Source of the DNA: Actinomycetes bacterium
GTDB taxonomy: Bacteria; Actinomycetota; Acidimicrobiia; Acidimicrobiales; Acidimicrobilacustridaceae
Direction of reading: 5' to 3'
NCBI GenBank assembly: GCA_029782145.1
Contig: JAKOVH010000030.1
Coordinates: forward strand, 310,001-374,000
Length of the DNA: 64,000 nt
Position numbers and translations under genes: made by a program. Below, one piece after another: positions 1 to 8,144 of this stretch (the stretch's first letter is position 1; the number at the start of each line of letters is the position of its first letter). Under the pieces are notes generated by a model. That model worked only from the letters and a program-made list of their open reading frames with translations, did not search any database and was not told the DNA's origin.

Positions 1-1028
1 GCCAGCGGGGGGCCCATCTCCGACGTGAAGTCCCACGGCAGCTCGGGATCGAGCCCGTCGGCGAGCCGGTCGAGGTGGCTGATGCCCCGCGAGGTGCGGT
101 CGAGGCGGTTGACCGGGTGGTGGGGCGACAGCTCCGAGGCCGGGCGCGGCGGCGGGAACGTCAGCAGCTCCCGCACGTCGTAGGCGATGCAGAACAGCCG
201 CATCCGGTCGAGGCGGTGGGGGTGGGAGAACAGCTCCGGGTAGTCCTCGGCCAGCCAGTACGGCACCGGGGCGTAGTCGCGGGAATGGGTCTGGGCCTCG
301 TAGTCCTCGGCCACGTGCAGGTACGGGTAGGCGCAGAACCGCAGCAGCACGTCGAGGTCGAGGTCGTCGGGCCCGCCACGCGCCCACTCGAAGTCGAGCA
401 GCGCGGTGATCGCCCGCCCGTCCCAGAGGACGTTCTCGAAGTGCAGGTCGCCGTGCACCAGCCGGGTGGTGTCGAACGGCTCGAGCACGGGCGCGGTGTC
501 CTCGACGATGTTGCGGACCCGTGCGACGAGGCGGGGATCGACGTAGGGCATGGTGTCGAGGGTGGCCAGCGCCCCCATCAGCGGCTCCACCACGTCGTAC
601 TCACGGTTGGCGAGCAGCTGGGGTGCGGCGTCGATGGCGGGCAGGTCGTCGGGGCAGCGCACGGCGTGGAGGTTGCGCAGCAGCAGCGCGAACTGCCGGG
701 TGGCGCTGCGCCGCTCGCCGGTGGTCATGGTGGGCCACCGCCGGGCCAGGATCTCGCCGGGCCGGCGGCGCACGATGAGCCAGTCGGCGCCCAGCTCACC
801 GCCGTAGGCGACGATGTCGGGGTAGCCCACCTCGGGCGGCAGCAGCGGCCCCAGGAACGCCTCGCGGCGCAGGCGCTGGTTGGGCCGGCGGTTCACCCTG
901 ATCACGACCTCGTCGGAGATCCACACCTCGTTGGTGACGCTGCTGGCGCGTCGCAGCGGCATGGCGTAGTCGAGCCCGGCCTCGGCCAGGGCCCGTCGGG
1001 CGCGCGCCTCGGCCCACTGGTTGGTCAC
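1..1028 (-). CDS. aminoglycoside phosphotransferase-family kinase, 3' end outside window
   Basis: Protein kinase-like phosphotransferase (APH/choline kinase fold) that would transfer the gamma-phosphate of ATP to a small-molecule hydroxyl; the substrate cannot be told. The minus-strand frame is open from a GTG at 1028 to the left edge. The Brenner-type catalytic loop LVHGDLHFENVLWDG (about residues 185-200) and the metal-binding LLDFEWARGGPDDLDLD segment are both intact. The N-lobe begins NQWAEARARRALAEAG. Only the C-terminus is missing because of the window edge. GTG was chosen because the nearest upstream ATG is in another frame. It is divergent from the peroxidase gene at 1226. This family is often called ecdysteroid/ACAD10-like kinase in actinomycetes, and that label would be a guess. 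Confidence 0.82.
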   Translation of the reverse strand, partial: MTNQWAEARARRALAEAGLDYAMPLRRASSVTNEVWISDEVVIRVNRRPNQRLRREAFLGPLLPPEVGYPDIVAYGGELGADWLIVRRRPGEILARRWPTMTTGERRSATRQFALLLRNLHAVRCPDDLPAIDAAPQLLANREYDVVEPLMGALATLDTMPYVDPRLVARVRNIVEDTAPVLEPFDTTRLVHGDLHFENVLWDGRAITALLDFEWARGGPDDLDLDVLLRFCAYPYLHVAEDYEAQTHSRDYAPVPYWLAEDYPELFSHPHRLDRMRLFCIAYDVRELLTFPPPRPASELSPHHPVNRLDRTSRGISHLDRLADGLDPELPWDFTSEMGPPL

Positions 1029-1225
1029 CGGTGGGCTCCCGGCGTCGGCCCGGTCGGGCAGGAGGGGGTGTCGTCGTCCATGTCTCGCCGTCTCCGTCGG
1101 CACGCAGCGCTGCCGGCTTGACCCCCCTTGTGGCTGGATGCGGCATACCTCGGCCTGGCGCGGTGTTGGCGCCGGAGACCCATCGCCAGCCACCGTACGG
1201 CCCCCGGCCGCGGAAGGGAGACAAC

Positions 1226-1714
1226 ATGGCGCCCTACGACGCCTCCATCGCCTACCTCGACGGCACGCCCGCCGACCTCCACGACCTCGACGACAAGGCG
1301 GTGCTGATCGTCAACGTGGCGTCCAAGTGCGGGCTCACCCCGCAGTACGAGGGGCTGGAGCGCCTGCAGGGGCGCTACGCCGAGCGCGGCTTCACCGTCC
1401 TCGGGGTGCCGTGCAACCAGTTCCTGGGCCAGGAGCCGGGCACGGCCGAGGAGATCCAGGCGTTCTGCTCGACCACCTACGGCGTCACCTTCCCGCTGAC
1501 CGAGAAGGTCGAGGTCAACGGCGAGGGCCGCCACCCGCTCTACCAGGAGCTCACCGCCACTCCCGACGCGGCGGGCGAGGCGGGCGACGTCCAGTGGAAC
1601 TTCGAGAAGTTCCTGGTGGCGCCCGGCGGCGAGGTGGTGGCCCGCTTCCGGCCCACCGTCGACCCCGAGGCCGACGAGATCGTCGCCGCCATCGAGGCCA
1701 ACCTCCCCACCTGA
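1226..1714 (+). CDS. gpx: glutathione peroxidase-family thiol peroxidase
   Basis: Reduces hydrogen or lipid peroxides in the cytosol; bacterial members of this family usually take electrons from thioredoxin rather than glutathione. The 162-residue length is normal. The peroxidatic residue is cysteine (NVASKCG, Cys about 35) rather than selenocysteine. The catalytic Gln is in FLGQEPGT (about 69) and the Trp in QWNFEKF (about 124). The ATG at 1226 is preceded by GAAGGGAG, a good ribosome-binding site. The gene is monocistronic, followed after 45 nt by a strong hairpin and divergent from the phosphotransferase. Confidence 0.93.
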   Translation: MAPYDASIAYLDGTPADLHDLDDKAVLIVNVASKCGLTPQYEGLERLQGRYAERGFTVLGVPCNQFLGQEPGTAEEIQAFCSTTYGVTFPLTEKVEVNGEGRHPLYQELTATPDAAGEAGDVQWNFEKFLVAPGGEVVARFRPTVDPEADEIVAAIEANLPT

Positions 1715-1758
1715 TCGCCTCTCCCCACCTGATCGCCCCTCCCCACCCCACCCATCCC

Positions 1759-1809
1759 GTTCTGGTGGAGGTTTGACCTCCGAATCGGGGGTCAAACCTC
1801 CACCAGAAC
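1759..1809. repeat. intergenic hairpin, family copy 1 (GTTCTGGTGGAG arms)
   Basis: Inverted repeat with 24-nt arms (one G-T pair) and a 3-nt loop. The arm begins GTTCTGGTGGAG and continues GTTTGACC. It lies 45 nt after the peroxidase stop and has no T-tract. The same outer arm recurs at 36858-36913 and 54031-54081 with different inner arms that still pair, so the fold rather than the sequence is conserved. It probably acts as a terminator or 3'-end stabiliser, or it is a dispersed mobile repeat. Confidence 0.85.
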
Positions 1810-1849
1810 CGGGTTCGGGGAGGAACGTCGAGCGCCGGTGGGACGGAGG

Positions 1850-1904
1850 TGGTCACCGCTCGTGGCGACGGGACGGGTAGCCTGGTCACCATTCGTGGCG
1901 GCCG
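1850..1904 (+). promoter_or_regulatory. near-direct repeat around helicase promoter
   Basis: Two near-identical segments, TGGTCACC-N2-TCGTGGCG at 1850-1867 and again at 1883-1900, start 33 bp apart (about three helical turns). A candidate -10 box TAGCCT lies at 1878-1883, just before the second copy. The arrangement suits a factor binding the same DNA face upstream of the helicase, whose leader would be about 110 nt. No factor can be named. Confidence 0.4.
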
Positions 1905-2002
1905 GTCCGGCCGCCCGGCGGCGCCGAGGTGGCGCCGTGCCACCGGAGCGGGCACCCCGGCCGTCGGTCGGCGGACCGCTCCCCAGACCACCGAGGCTCC
2001 GC

Positions 2003-3172
2003 ATGACCACCTTCTCCGACCTGGGCGTCTCGCCCGACTTCGTCGCCGCGCTCGAGGCGAGGGGCCGCACCTCGCCGTTCCCCGTGCAGGCGCTGACCAT
2101 CCCCGACGCGCTCGCCGGCCGCGACGTGTGCGGCAAGGCCAAGACCGGCTCGGGCAAGACCCTCGCCTTCGGCCTGCCCGTCCTCGAGCGGGTCAAGACC
2201 GCCGAGCCCCGCCGCCCCCGGGCGCTCATCCTCGTGCCGACCCGTGAGCTCGCCGTGCAGGTCAAGGACGAGTTGGCCCCGCTCGGCGAGGCCCGGGGCA
2301 CCCGCGTGGCCGCCGTGTACGGCGGGGCCCGGATGGAGACCCAGATCAAGGCCCTGGCCAAGGGCGTCGAGGTCGTCGTGGCCACGCCCGGGCGCATGAT
2401 CGACATGATCGAGCGCAAGGAGATCTTCCTCGACGACGTCGACCAGGTCGTGCTCGACGAGGCCGACCGCATGGCCGACATGGGCTTCCTGCCCCAGGTC
2501 GAGTGGATCCTGCGCCACATCCCCGGACAGCACCAGACGCTGCTGTTCTCGGCCACCCTCGACGGCGTGGTCGACACCTTGATCAAGCGCTACCAGGCCG
2601 ACCCGGTGATGCACGAGGTGGTGTCCGAGGAGGTCACCGTCGAGCAGATGCAGCACCGCTTCCTCGCCGTGCACGAGATGGACAAGGTGAAGGTCGCCGC
2701 CGCCATCGTGCGGGGCACCAACCGCACGATCGTGTTCGTGCGCACCAAGCGGGCCGCCGACCGGGTGGCCAGCGACCTGCGGCGCGAGGGCGTCGAGGCC
2801 GAGTCGATCCACGGCGACCTGCGCCAGAGCCACCGAGAGAAGGCGCTCAAGGACTTCGGGGCGGGCAAGCTGCACGCCCTGGTGGCCACCGACGTGGCGG
2901 CGCGTGGCATCCACGTCGACGACGTCGACGTGGTGATCCACTACGACCCGCCCGAGGACCCCAAGGACTACCTGCACCGCTCGGGCCGCACCGCCCGCGC
3001 CGGGGAGTCGGGCGTGGTGGTCAGCCTCGTGCTGTGGAACGAGGAGCTGCCGGTCAAGCGCCTGCTCAAGCGGCTCGAGATCGACCAGCCCATCGTCGAG
3101 GTCTTCTCCAACGACGCCCGCTTGGCCGACCTCGCCGGCTGGGATCCCCGGGACGACTCGGCCGTCGCCTGA
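2003..3172 (+). CDS. DEAD-box ATP-dependent RNA helicase
   Basis: ATP-driven RNA unwinding, probably in ribosome assembly or mRNA turnover. The 389 residues cover only the two RecA domains, without a long basic tail. Motifs in order: Q-motif FPVQALTIP, Walker A AKTGSGKT (about 46-53), PTRELA, TPGR, DEAD (about 152), SAT (about 183), then in domain 2 HGDL, VATDVAARGIHV and HRSGRTAR. All catalytic residues are present. The ATG at 2003 was chosen because the protein then starts directly before the Q-motif (MTTFSDLGVSPDFV); upstream in-frame sequence looks non-coding. The DNA methyltransferase gene starts 28 nt downstream. Confidence 0.93.
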   Translation: MTTFSDLGVSPDFVAALEARGRTSPFPVQALTIPDALAGRDVCGKAKTGSGKTLAFGLPVLERVKTAEPRRPRALILVPTRELAVQVKDELAPLGEARGTRVAAVYGGARMETQIKALAKGVEVVVATPGRMIDMIERKEIFLDDVDQVVLDEADRMADMGFLPQVEWILRHIPGQHQTLLFSATLDGVVDTLIKRYQADPVMHEVVSEEVTVEQMQHRFLAVHEMDKVKVAAAIVRGTNRTIVFVRTKRAADRVASDLRREGVEAESIHGDLRQSHREKALKDFGAGKLHALVATDVAARGIHVDDVDVVIHYDPPEDPKDYLHRSGRTARAGESGVVVSLVLWNEELPVKRLLKRLEIDQPIVEVFSNDARLADLAGWDPRDDSAVA

Positions 3173-3200
3173 CCGGGGTGGTCCGACCCCGCCCCGGGCT

Positions 3201-5129
3201 GTGAGCGAGCGGGTCCACCACCTCGTCGACCTGCCGCAGCTCGCCGCCTCGGCGGGGGAGCAGGCGAGGGCGCTCGGCATCGACCCGCGCACCACCGAGC
3301 GGCTGGCGGCGCTGCTCCCGCTGCTGGGCGGTGAGGCCGGCCCCGACGGCGGGCACGAGCGGGCCGACGGCGGGTGCGACCCCGGCGCGCTCGGCGAGCT
3401 GCACCAGTCGCTGCTCGACCGCGACCACCGCCACCGGCGAGGGGTGCACTACACGCCCCGGCAGGTCGCGGCGACGCTCGTGGAACTGGCCCTCGGTGCG
3501 CCCGAGCGGCCGATCGCTCCGGGCACGACCCTGGTGGCCGACCCGAGCTGCGGCGGTGGTGCCTTCCTCCTGGCCGTCGCCGAGCACCTCGCCGGGCATG
3601 GCTGGTCCCCGGCGGCGGTGCTCGGCGCGCTCCGCGGGCTCGACATCGACGCGGTGGCGGTGGAGGTCGCCCGCACCAGCTTGGTGCTGTGGGCCGCGGC
3701 CGCCGGCCTCTCCGGTGACGACCTCGTCGCCGTGGCCGCCACGGTGGTCGAGCACGTCGTGGTGGGCGACGCCCTCCACACGACCTGGCCCGGCGAGGGC
3801 CGCCTCGACGCCGTGGTGGGCAACCCGCCGTTCGGCGGCCAGCTGGCCCACGACACGGCTCGCGACGCCGCCACCGCCGGCCGGGCCCGCGAGCTGCTCG
3901 GGGGTGCCGCCGGCTACGCCGACACCGCCGGGCTGTTCCTCGTCCGGGCGGTGGCGGCCGCCGCGCCGGGCGGGCGCGTCGTGCTGCTCCAGCCCCTGTC
4001 GCTGCTCGGGGCGAGGGACGCGGGGGTGGTCCGGCGGCGCCTCGAGGAGCGGGCCGTGCTCGAGCAGGTCTGGCTCCCCGGCGAGCGGCTGTTCGGGGCG
4101 GCGGTCGACGTGTGCGCACCGGTGCTGCACGTCGCCGACCCCCTCACGGCGCCCGCACCCGAGCGGCCCCTGCTCGTGCGCCGCGGGGTGGGCGGCGCCG
4201 GCCCTGAGGCGCCCGCGGCGGCGTCGACCACTCCGGCGTCGACCACGGCGTCGACCGCGGCGGAATCGACCGAGGTGGAGCGGGACCGGTTGCGGGCCGC
4301 CGGCAGCTGGTCGCCGGTCCTGGCCAGCGCCAACGGTGTGCCCTGCGTCGAGCTGTCGGGCCGCCCCGTGCTGGCCTCCCGCGCCCGGGCCACGGCCGGC
4401 TTCCGCGACGAGTTCTACGCCATCGTGCCCTTCGTGCACGACCTGGCCGACCCCGAGCGGCCCGGCGGCGAGGCGCCCCCTCTGCCGGCCGGGATGGCGC
4501 GCCTGGTCACCGCCGGGCTGGTGGAACCGGGCCGCACCCTGTGGGGCCGGCGCCGCACGCGCCTGGCCGGTCGCCGCTTCGCCGCCCCGGCCGTGGACGT
4601 GGAGGCCCTGCGCCGCCACGCCGACGGGCCCGACGGCGACCGGCGCCTGGCGGCCTGGTGCGAGGCCCGCCTCCGGCCCAAGGTCGTGGTGGCCACGCAG
4701 ACCAAGGTGGTGGAGGTGGCGGTCGACGACGACGGGTCGTGGTGGCCCTCCGTGCCGGTGATCTCGGTGGTGCTCGACCCCGAGCTCGACCACCACGCCA
4801 ACCGCTGGCTGCTGGCCGCCGCCCTCAGCGCCCCGCCGGTCAGCGCCTGGGCCGCCGAGCGCTCGGGCGGCACGGCGCTCGGGGCCCACGCCCTCAAGCT
4901 CTCGGCCCGGCAGGTGCGGGAGGTCCCGCTGCCCGTCGACCGCGGCGCCTGGGTGCAGGGGGCCAGGGCGTTGGAGCGGGTGGCCGCAGCCGACGACGAC
5001 GACGAGCGGGTCGCCCTCCTCGCCGAGGCGGGGCGCCTGCTCACCGTGGCCCACGCGCTGTCCGAGGCCGACGGGCGGGCGGTGCTGGCGTGGTGGGCGG
5101 ACCGTGCCGGTTGTGCGGGTGCCATTTAG
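3201..5129 (+). CDS. solitary class I N6-adenine-type DNA methyltransferase
   Basis: SAM-dependent DNA methyltransferase of the N6-Mtase/Eco57I type, expected to methylate adenine in a specific site. Visible motifs: GVHYTPRQVA (about residue 83), the SAM-binding ADPSCGGGAFLL (about 113), an acidic GLDIDAVAVEVA loop, and catalytic NPPFGG (about 208). The remaining roughly 400 residues lack a recognisable nuclease motif and probably form the target-recognition region. The GTG start at 3201 lies 28 nt after the helicase stop. No restriction endonuclease, helicase-translocase or BREX partner lies nearby, so this is an orphan enzyme (epigenetic, protective or remnant) or a TaqI-like MTase whose partner is lost. 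A 25-residue Ala/Thr/Ser-rich linker sits near residues 335-360. Confidence 0.8.
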   Translation: MSERVHHLVDLPQLAASAGEQARALGIDPRTTERLAALLPLLGGEAGPDGGHERADGGCDPGALGELHQSLLDRDHRHRRGVHYTPRQVAATLVELALGAPERPIAPGTTLVADPSCGGGAFLLAVAEHLAGHGWSPAAVLGALRGLDIDAVAVEVARTSLVLWAAAAGLSGDDLVAVAATVVEHVVVGDALHTTWPGEGRLDAVVGNPPFGGQLAHDTARDAATAGRARELLGGAAGYADTAGLFLVRAVAAAAPGGRVVLLQPLSLLGARDAGVVRRRLEERAVLEQVWLPGERLFGAAVDVCAPVLHVADPLTAPAPERPLLVRRGVGGAGPEAPAAASTTPASTTASTAAESTEVERDRLRAAGSWSPVLASANGVPCVELSGRPVLASRARATAGFRDEFYAIVPFVHDLADPERPGGEAPPLPAGMARLVTAGLVEPGRTLWGRRRTRLAGRRFAAPAVDVEALRRHADGPDGDRRLAAWCEARLRPKVVVATQTKVVEVAVDDDGSWWPSVPVISVVLDPELDHHANRWLLAAALSAPPVSAWAAERSGGTALGAHALKLSARQVREVPLPVDRGAWVQGARALERVAAADDDDERVALLAEAGRLLTVAHALSEADGRAVLAWWADRAGCAGAI

Positions 5130-5144
5130 CAGTAACCTGGCCGC

Positions 5145-6269
5145 ATGTTGGCTGGCCTGGAGATGCGGCGAGCGAAGCTGCGCTTCGGGCTCCTCGCCGG
5201 TGCGGTCGGGCTGCTGGTGTTCCTCATCCTGTTCCAGCAGGCGCTGTTCGGCTCGCTGCTGTCGAGCTTCACCGGCGCCCTCGAGCACCAGTCCGGCACC
5301 GTGCTCGTCTACAGCGCCGAGGCCCGCAAGAACCTCGCCGGCAGCGTGATCCTGCCGCCCCAGCAGGCGGCGGTCACCGCGGTCGACGGCATCGGCGCCG
5401 CCGCTCCGCTCGGTGAGGCCACCTTGACCGTCGAGGCCGGCGGCGAGGAGGCCAACGCCTCGGTGTTCGGGTTCGCCCCCGGCGGCCCGGGCGAGCCGAC
5501 ACGGCTGGTGGCGGGCCGTCTGCCCGAGGGCACCGGCGAGGCCGTCGCCAGCAGAGAGGACCGCGACGCCGGCTTCGACCTCGGCGACACCGTGACCAGC
5601 GTGAAGGGCGAGGTGCCGCTGAAGATCGTGGGGCTGACCGAGCGCAGCCGGTACTCCGTGTCGCCCACGCTGTGGGTGACCTTCGACGGCTACACCGCGC
5701 TGCGGCGGGCCGCCAACCCCGACGCCAAGGCGGTGCTGCCGTCGGTCATGGCCCTCACGCCGGCCGAGGGCGTGTCGCCGGCGCAGCTCGCCACCCGCAT
5801 CAACGACCAGGTCGACGGTGTGGAGGCCCTCACCCGCTCCGAGGCGGTGGCCCAGTCGCCCGGGGTGGCCGCCACCACGACCTCGTTCCAGCTCATCCTC
5901 GGCCTGGCCCTGGTGGTCGTGGCGCTGGTGATCGGCTTCTTCTTCCTCATCATCACCGTGCAGAAGCTGCCGTCGCTGGTGCTGCTGCGCGCCGTGGGCG
6001 CCTCCACCGGCTACCTGGTCAGGGCGATCCTCGTGCAGATCGCGGCCGTCGTGGTCGGGGGGCTCGTCATCGGCGCGGTGCTGACCTACGCGGGCATCGC
6101 CGCGGCCTCGACGGGCCTGCCCATCTCGGTCGACGTCGCCACCTCGGTGGCTCTCGTCGCGGCGGTGATCGTGCTCGCCCTGATCGGCTCGCTGTTCACC
6201 CTCGTGCGCGTGGCCCGGCTCGATCCTGCCGACGTGGTGAGCCGCCAGAGCCTCGGGGGCCTGTCGTGA
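5145..6269 (+). CDS. FtsX/MacB-type ABC transporter permease 1
   Basis: Integral membrane permease of an exporter-type ABC system. The 374 residues contain an N-terminal membrane segment (about 14-40), a large extracytoplasmic domain, and three C-terminal helices (about 250-280, 295-325, 335-360) in the usual FtsX order. The ATG at 5145 follows TAACCT by 6 nt, suggesting a leaderless transcript starting here. The stop overlaps the GTG of the next permease (GTGA). With 6266-7369 and 7386-8060 it forms a complete transporter with two different permeases and one ATPase. The substrate is unknown; relatives export lipids, lipoproteins or peptides. Confidence 0.85.
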   Translation: MLAGLEMRRAKLRFGLLAGAVGLLVFLILFQQALFGSLLSSFTGALEHQSGTVLVYSAEARKNLAGSVILPPQQAAVTAVDGIGAAAPLGEATLTVEAGGEEANASVFGFAPGGPGEPTRLVAGRLPEGTGEAVASREDRDAGFDLGDTVTSVKGEVPLKIVGLTERSRYSVSPTLWVTFDGYTALRRAANPDAKAVLPSVMALTPAEGVSPAQLATRINDQVDGVEALTRSEAVAQSPGVAATTTSFQLILGLALVVVALVIGFFFLIITVQKLPSLVLLRAVGASTGYLVRAILVQIAAVVVGGLVIGAVLTYAGIAAASTGLPISVDVATSVALVAAVIVLALIGSLFTLVRVARLDPADVVSRQSLGGLS

Positions 6270-7369
6270 AGCTCGGTCTGCTCGAGCTGTGGCGCCGGCC
6301 GTTGCGCTTCGCCATCGCCGGCGCGTCGCTGCTGTTGCTGTCGGTCCTGCTGCTGTTCCTCGGGGGCCTGCTCGACGGGCTCTTCATCGGCTCCACCGGG
6401 CTGCTGCGTGCCCAGAAGGCGGAGCTCGTCGTCTACTCCTCCGACGCCAAGGACTCGCTGGTGCGCTCCCGCATCGACCCCGACCTGCGGGCCACCGTCG
6501 AGTCGGTCGACGGCGTGGCCGCCACCGGCGGGCTGGGCGTGGCCCTCGTGGGTGGGCGGGTGCCGGGCCAGGACGACCTGGCGAACCTGTCGGTCACCGG
6601 GTTCGAGCTGCCGGTGTCCTCCATGCCGGCCGACGTGCAGCTGGCGCCCGGCCAGGCGCTCGCCGACCGCAGCCTCCGGGCGGCCGGTGTCGAGGTGGGC
6701 CAGACCGTCGCCGTCGGCTCGGGCCAGGCCCCCGTCGAGGTGGTGGGCTGGGTCGACGACACCGACTACCTGCAGCAGGGTGGCTTCTTCGTCGAGCCCT
6801 CGACCTGGCGCCAGGTCCTGGCCCAGTCCCGGCCGGACTCCAACCTGCCCGACGGCACCTTCCAGGCGCTCGTGGTCCAGGTGGCCGACGGCGCCGGGGC
6901 CCAGGAGGTCGCCGACGCCATCGACGCGGCCACCGCCGGAGCGACCTCGACGCTGACCAAGGAGCAGGCGGTCAGCGCCCTGCCCGGCATCAAGGAGCAG
7001 GACTCCACCTTCTCGTCGATCATCTACGTCACGCTCTTCGTCGCCGGGCTCGTGGTCGGGCTGTTCTTCGCCTTGCTGACCCTCGAGCGGCTGGGCATGT
7101 ACGCCGTGTTCAAGGCCATCGGCGCGTCCAGCCGGCAGGTCTTCTCCAGCGTGGTCACCCAGTCGGTGGTGGTCGCCGGCGTGTCGTTCGCCATCGGCGC
7201 AATCGTGATGTGGCTGCTCACCTTCGTCCTGCCGGCGGAGGTGCCGGTGGCGCTCGTGCCGTCGCGCCTGGTGCAGACCGGCGTCCTGCTCGTCGTCATG
7301 TCCGTCCTCGGTGCGGTGGTCTCGCTGCGCCGCGTCGTCCGCGTCGACCCCGCGTCGGCGATCGGTTAG
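6266..7369 (+). CDS. FtsX/MacB-type ABC transporter permease 2
   Basis: Second permease of the same exporter (367 residues, MKLGLLELWRRPLRFAIAG start). It has the same layout as its neighbour: one N-terminal helix, a periplasm-facing domain of about 200 residues, then three helices, ending in a short cytoplasmic tail with RRVVRVDPASAIG. That tail resembles the RVARLDPADVVS end of permease 1, so the pair looks like an old duplication. The GTG start overlaps the stop of permease 1, implying translational coupling and a heterodimer. Confidence 0.85.
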   Translation: MKLGLLELWRRPLRFAIAGASLLLLSVLLLFLGGLLDGLFIGSTGLLRAQKAELVVYSSDAKDSLVRSRIDPDLRATVESVDGVAATGGLGVALVGGRVPGQDDLANLSVTGFELPVSSMPADVQLAPGQALADRSLRAAGVEVGQTVAVGSGQAPVEVVGWVDDTDYLQQGGFFVEPSTWRQVLAQSRPDSNLPDGTFQALVVQVADGAGAQEVADAIDAATAGATSTLTKEQAVSALPGIKEQDSTFSSIIYVTLFVAGLVVGLFFALLTLERLGMYAVFKAIGASSRQVFSSVVTQSVVVAGVSFAIGAIVMWLLTFVLPAEVPVALVPSRLVQTGVLLVVMSVLGAVVSLRRVVRVDPASAIG

Positions 7370-7385
7370 CCGTCGAAGGAGCATC

Positions 7386-8060
7386 GTGCCGGCTCTGGAG
7401 CTCACCAACGTCCGCAAGACCTACACCTCGGGCGACGCCGAGATCGTGGCCCTCGACCACGCCACCCTCAGCGTCGCCGAGGACGAGATCGTGGCCCTGG
7501 TGGGGCCGTCGGGCTCGGGCAAGACCACGCTGCTGTCGATCTCCGGCGGCCTGCTCACGCCCACCGAGGGCGAGGTGGTGGTGGGCGGGCGCGACATCTC
7601 CGGGTACTCCGCCCAGCAGCTCACCGAGTTCCGCCGCTCCTCGGTCGGCTTCGTCTTCCAGTCGGTGAACCTGGTGCCGTTCCTCACCGCCCGGGAGAAC
7701 CTGGTGGTCGTCAACGACTTCGGGCGCCGGCGGGGCCGCAAGGAGGCCAGGGCGAGGGCCGAGAAGCTGCTCGACGAGCTGGGGCTGCAGCGGCGGATGG
7801 ACAACCTGCCCGGGCAGCTCTCGGGCGGCGAGCGCCAGCGGGTCGCCATCGGTCGGGCCCTGATGAACGAGCCCGACCTGGTGCTCATCGACGAGCCCAC
7901 GTCGGCGCTCGACACCAAGCTCGGCGAGCAGGTCATGGAGCTGATCGTGTCCGAGGTGAAGGGCCGCTCGACGGCCGCGGTCATCGTGACCCACGACGCC
8001 CGCATGGCCCACTACGCCGACCGCACGGTCACCATCACCGACGGCGTGCTCGCTGCCTGA
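7386..8060 (+). CDS. ABC transporter ATPase (MacB/LolD type)
   Basis: Energy-coupling ATPase of the preceding two permeases. It has 224 residues, normal for LolD/MacB-type subunits. Walker A is GPSGSGKTT (about 40), the Q-loop lies in FVFQSVNLVPFL, the signature LSGGERQRVAIGRAL (about 145), Walker B LVLIDEPTS (about 166), and the H-loop VTHDARM. The GTG start at 7386 follows a strong AAGGAG site 10 nt upstream. The gene starts 16 nt after the permease stop and ends the operon. It converges on the PEP synthase gene, with 84 nt between stops and no clear terminator. Confidence 0.92.
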   Translation: MPALELTNVRKTYTSGDAEIVALDHATLSVAEDEIVALVGPSGSGKTTLLSISGGLLTPTEGEVVVGGRDISGYSAQQLTEFRRSSVGFVFQSVNLVPFLTARENLVVVNDFGRRRGRKEARARAEKLLDELGLQRRMDNLPGQLSGGERQRVAIGRALMNEPDLVLIDEPTSALDTKLGEQVMELIVSEVKGRSTAAVIVTHDARMAHYADRTVTITDGVLAA

Positions 8061-8144
8061 CCGCCGCCGCCAACCCTCGCGCCAGTCGCACGTTCCAGCG
8101 TGGGTTCGACGCGACGGATGCGTCTCGAGGCGGGATGCGGGCGG

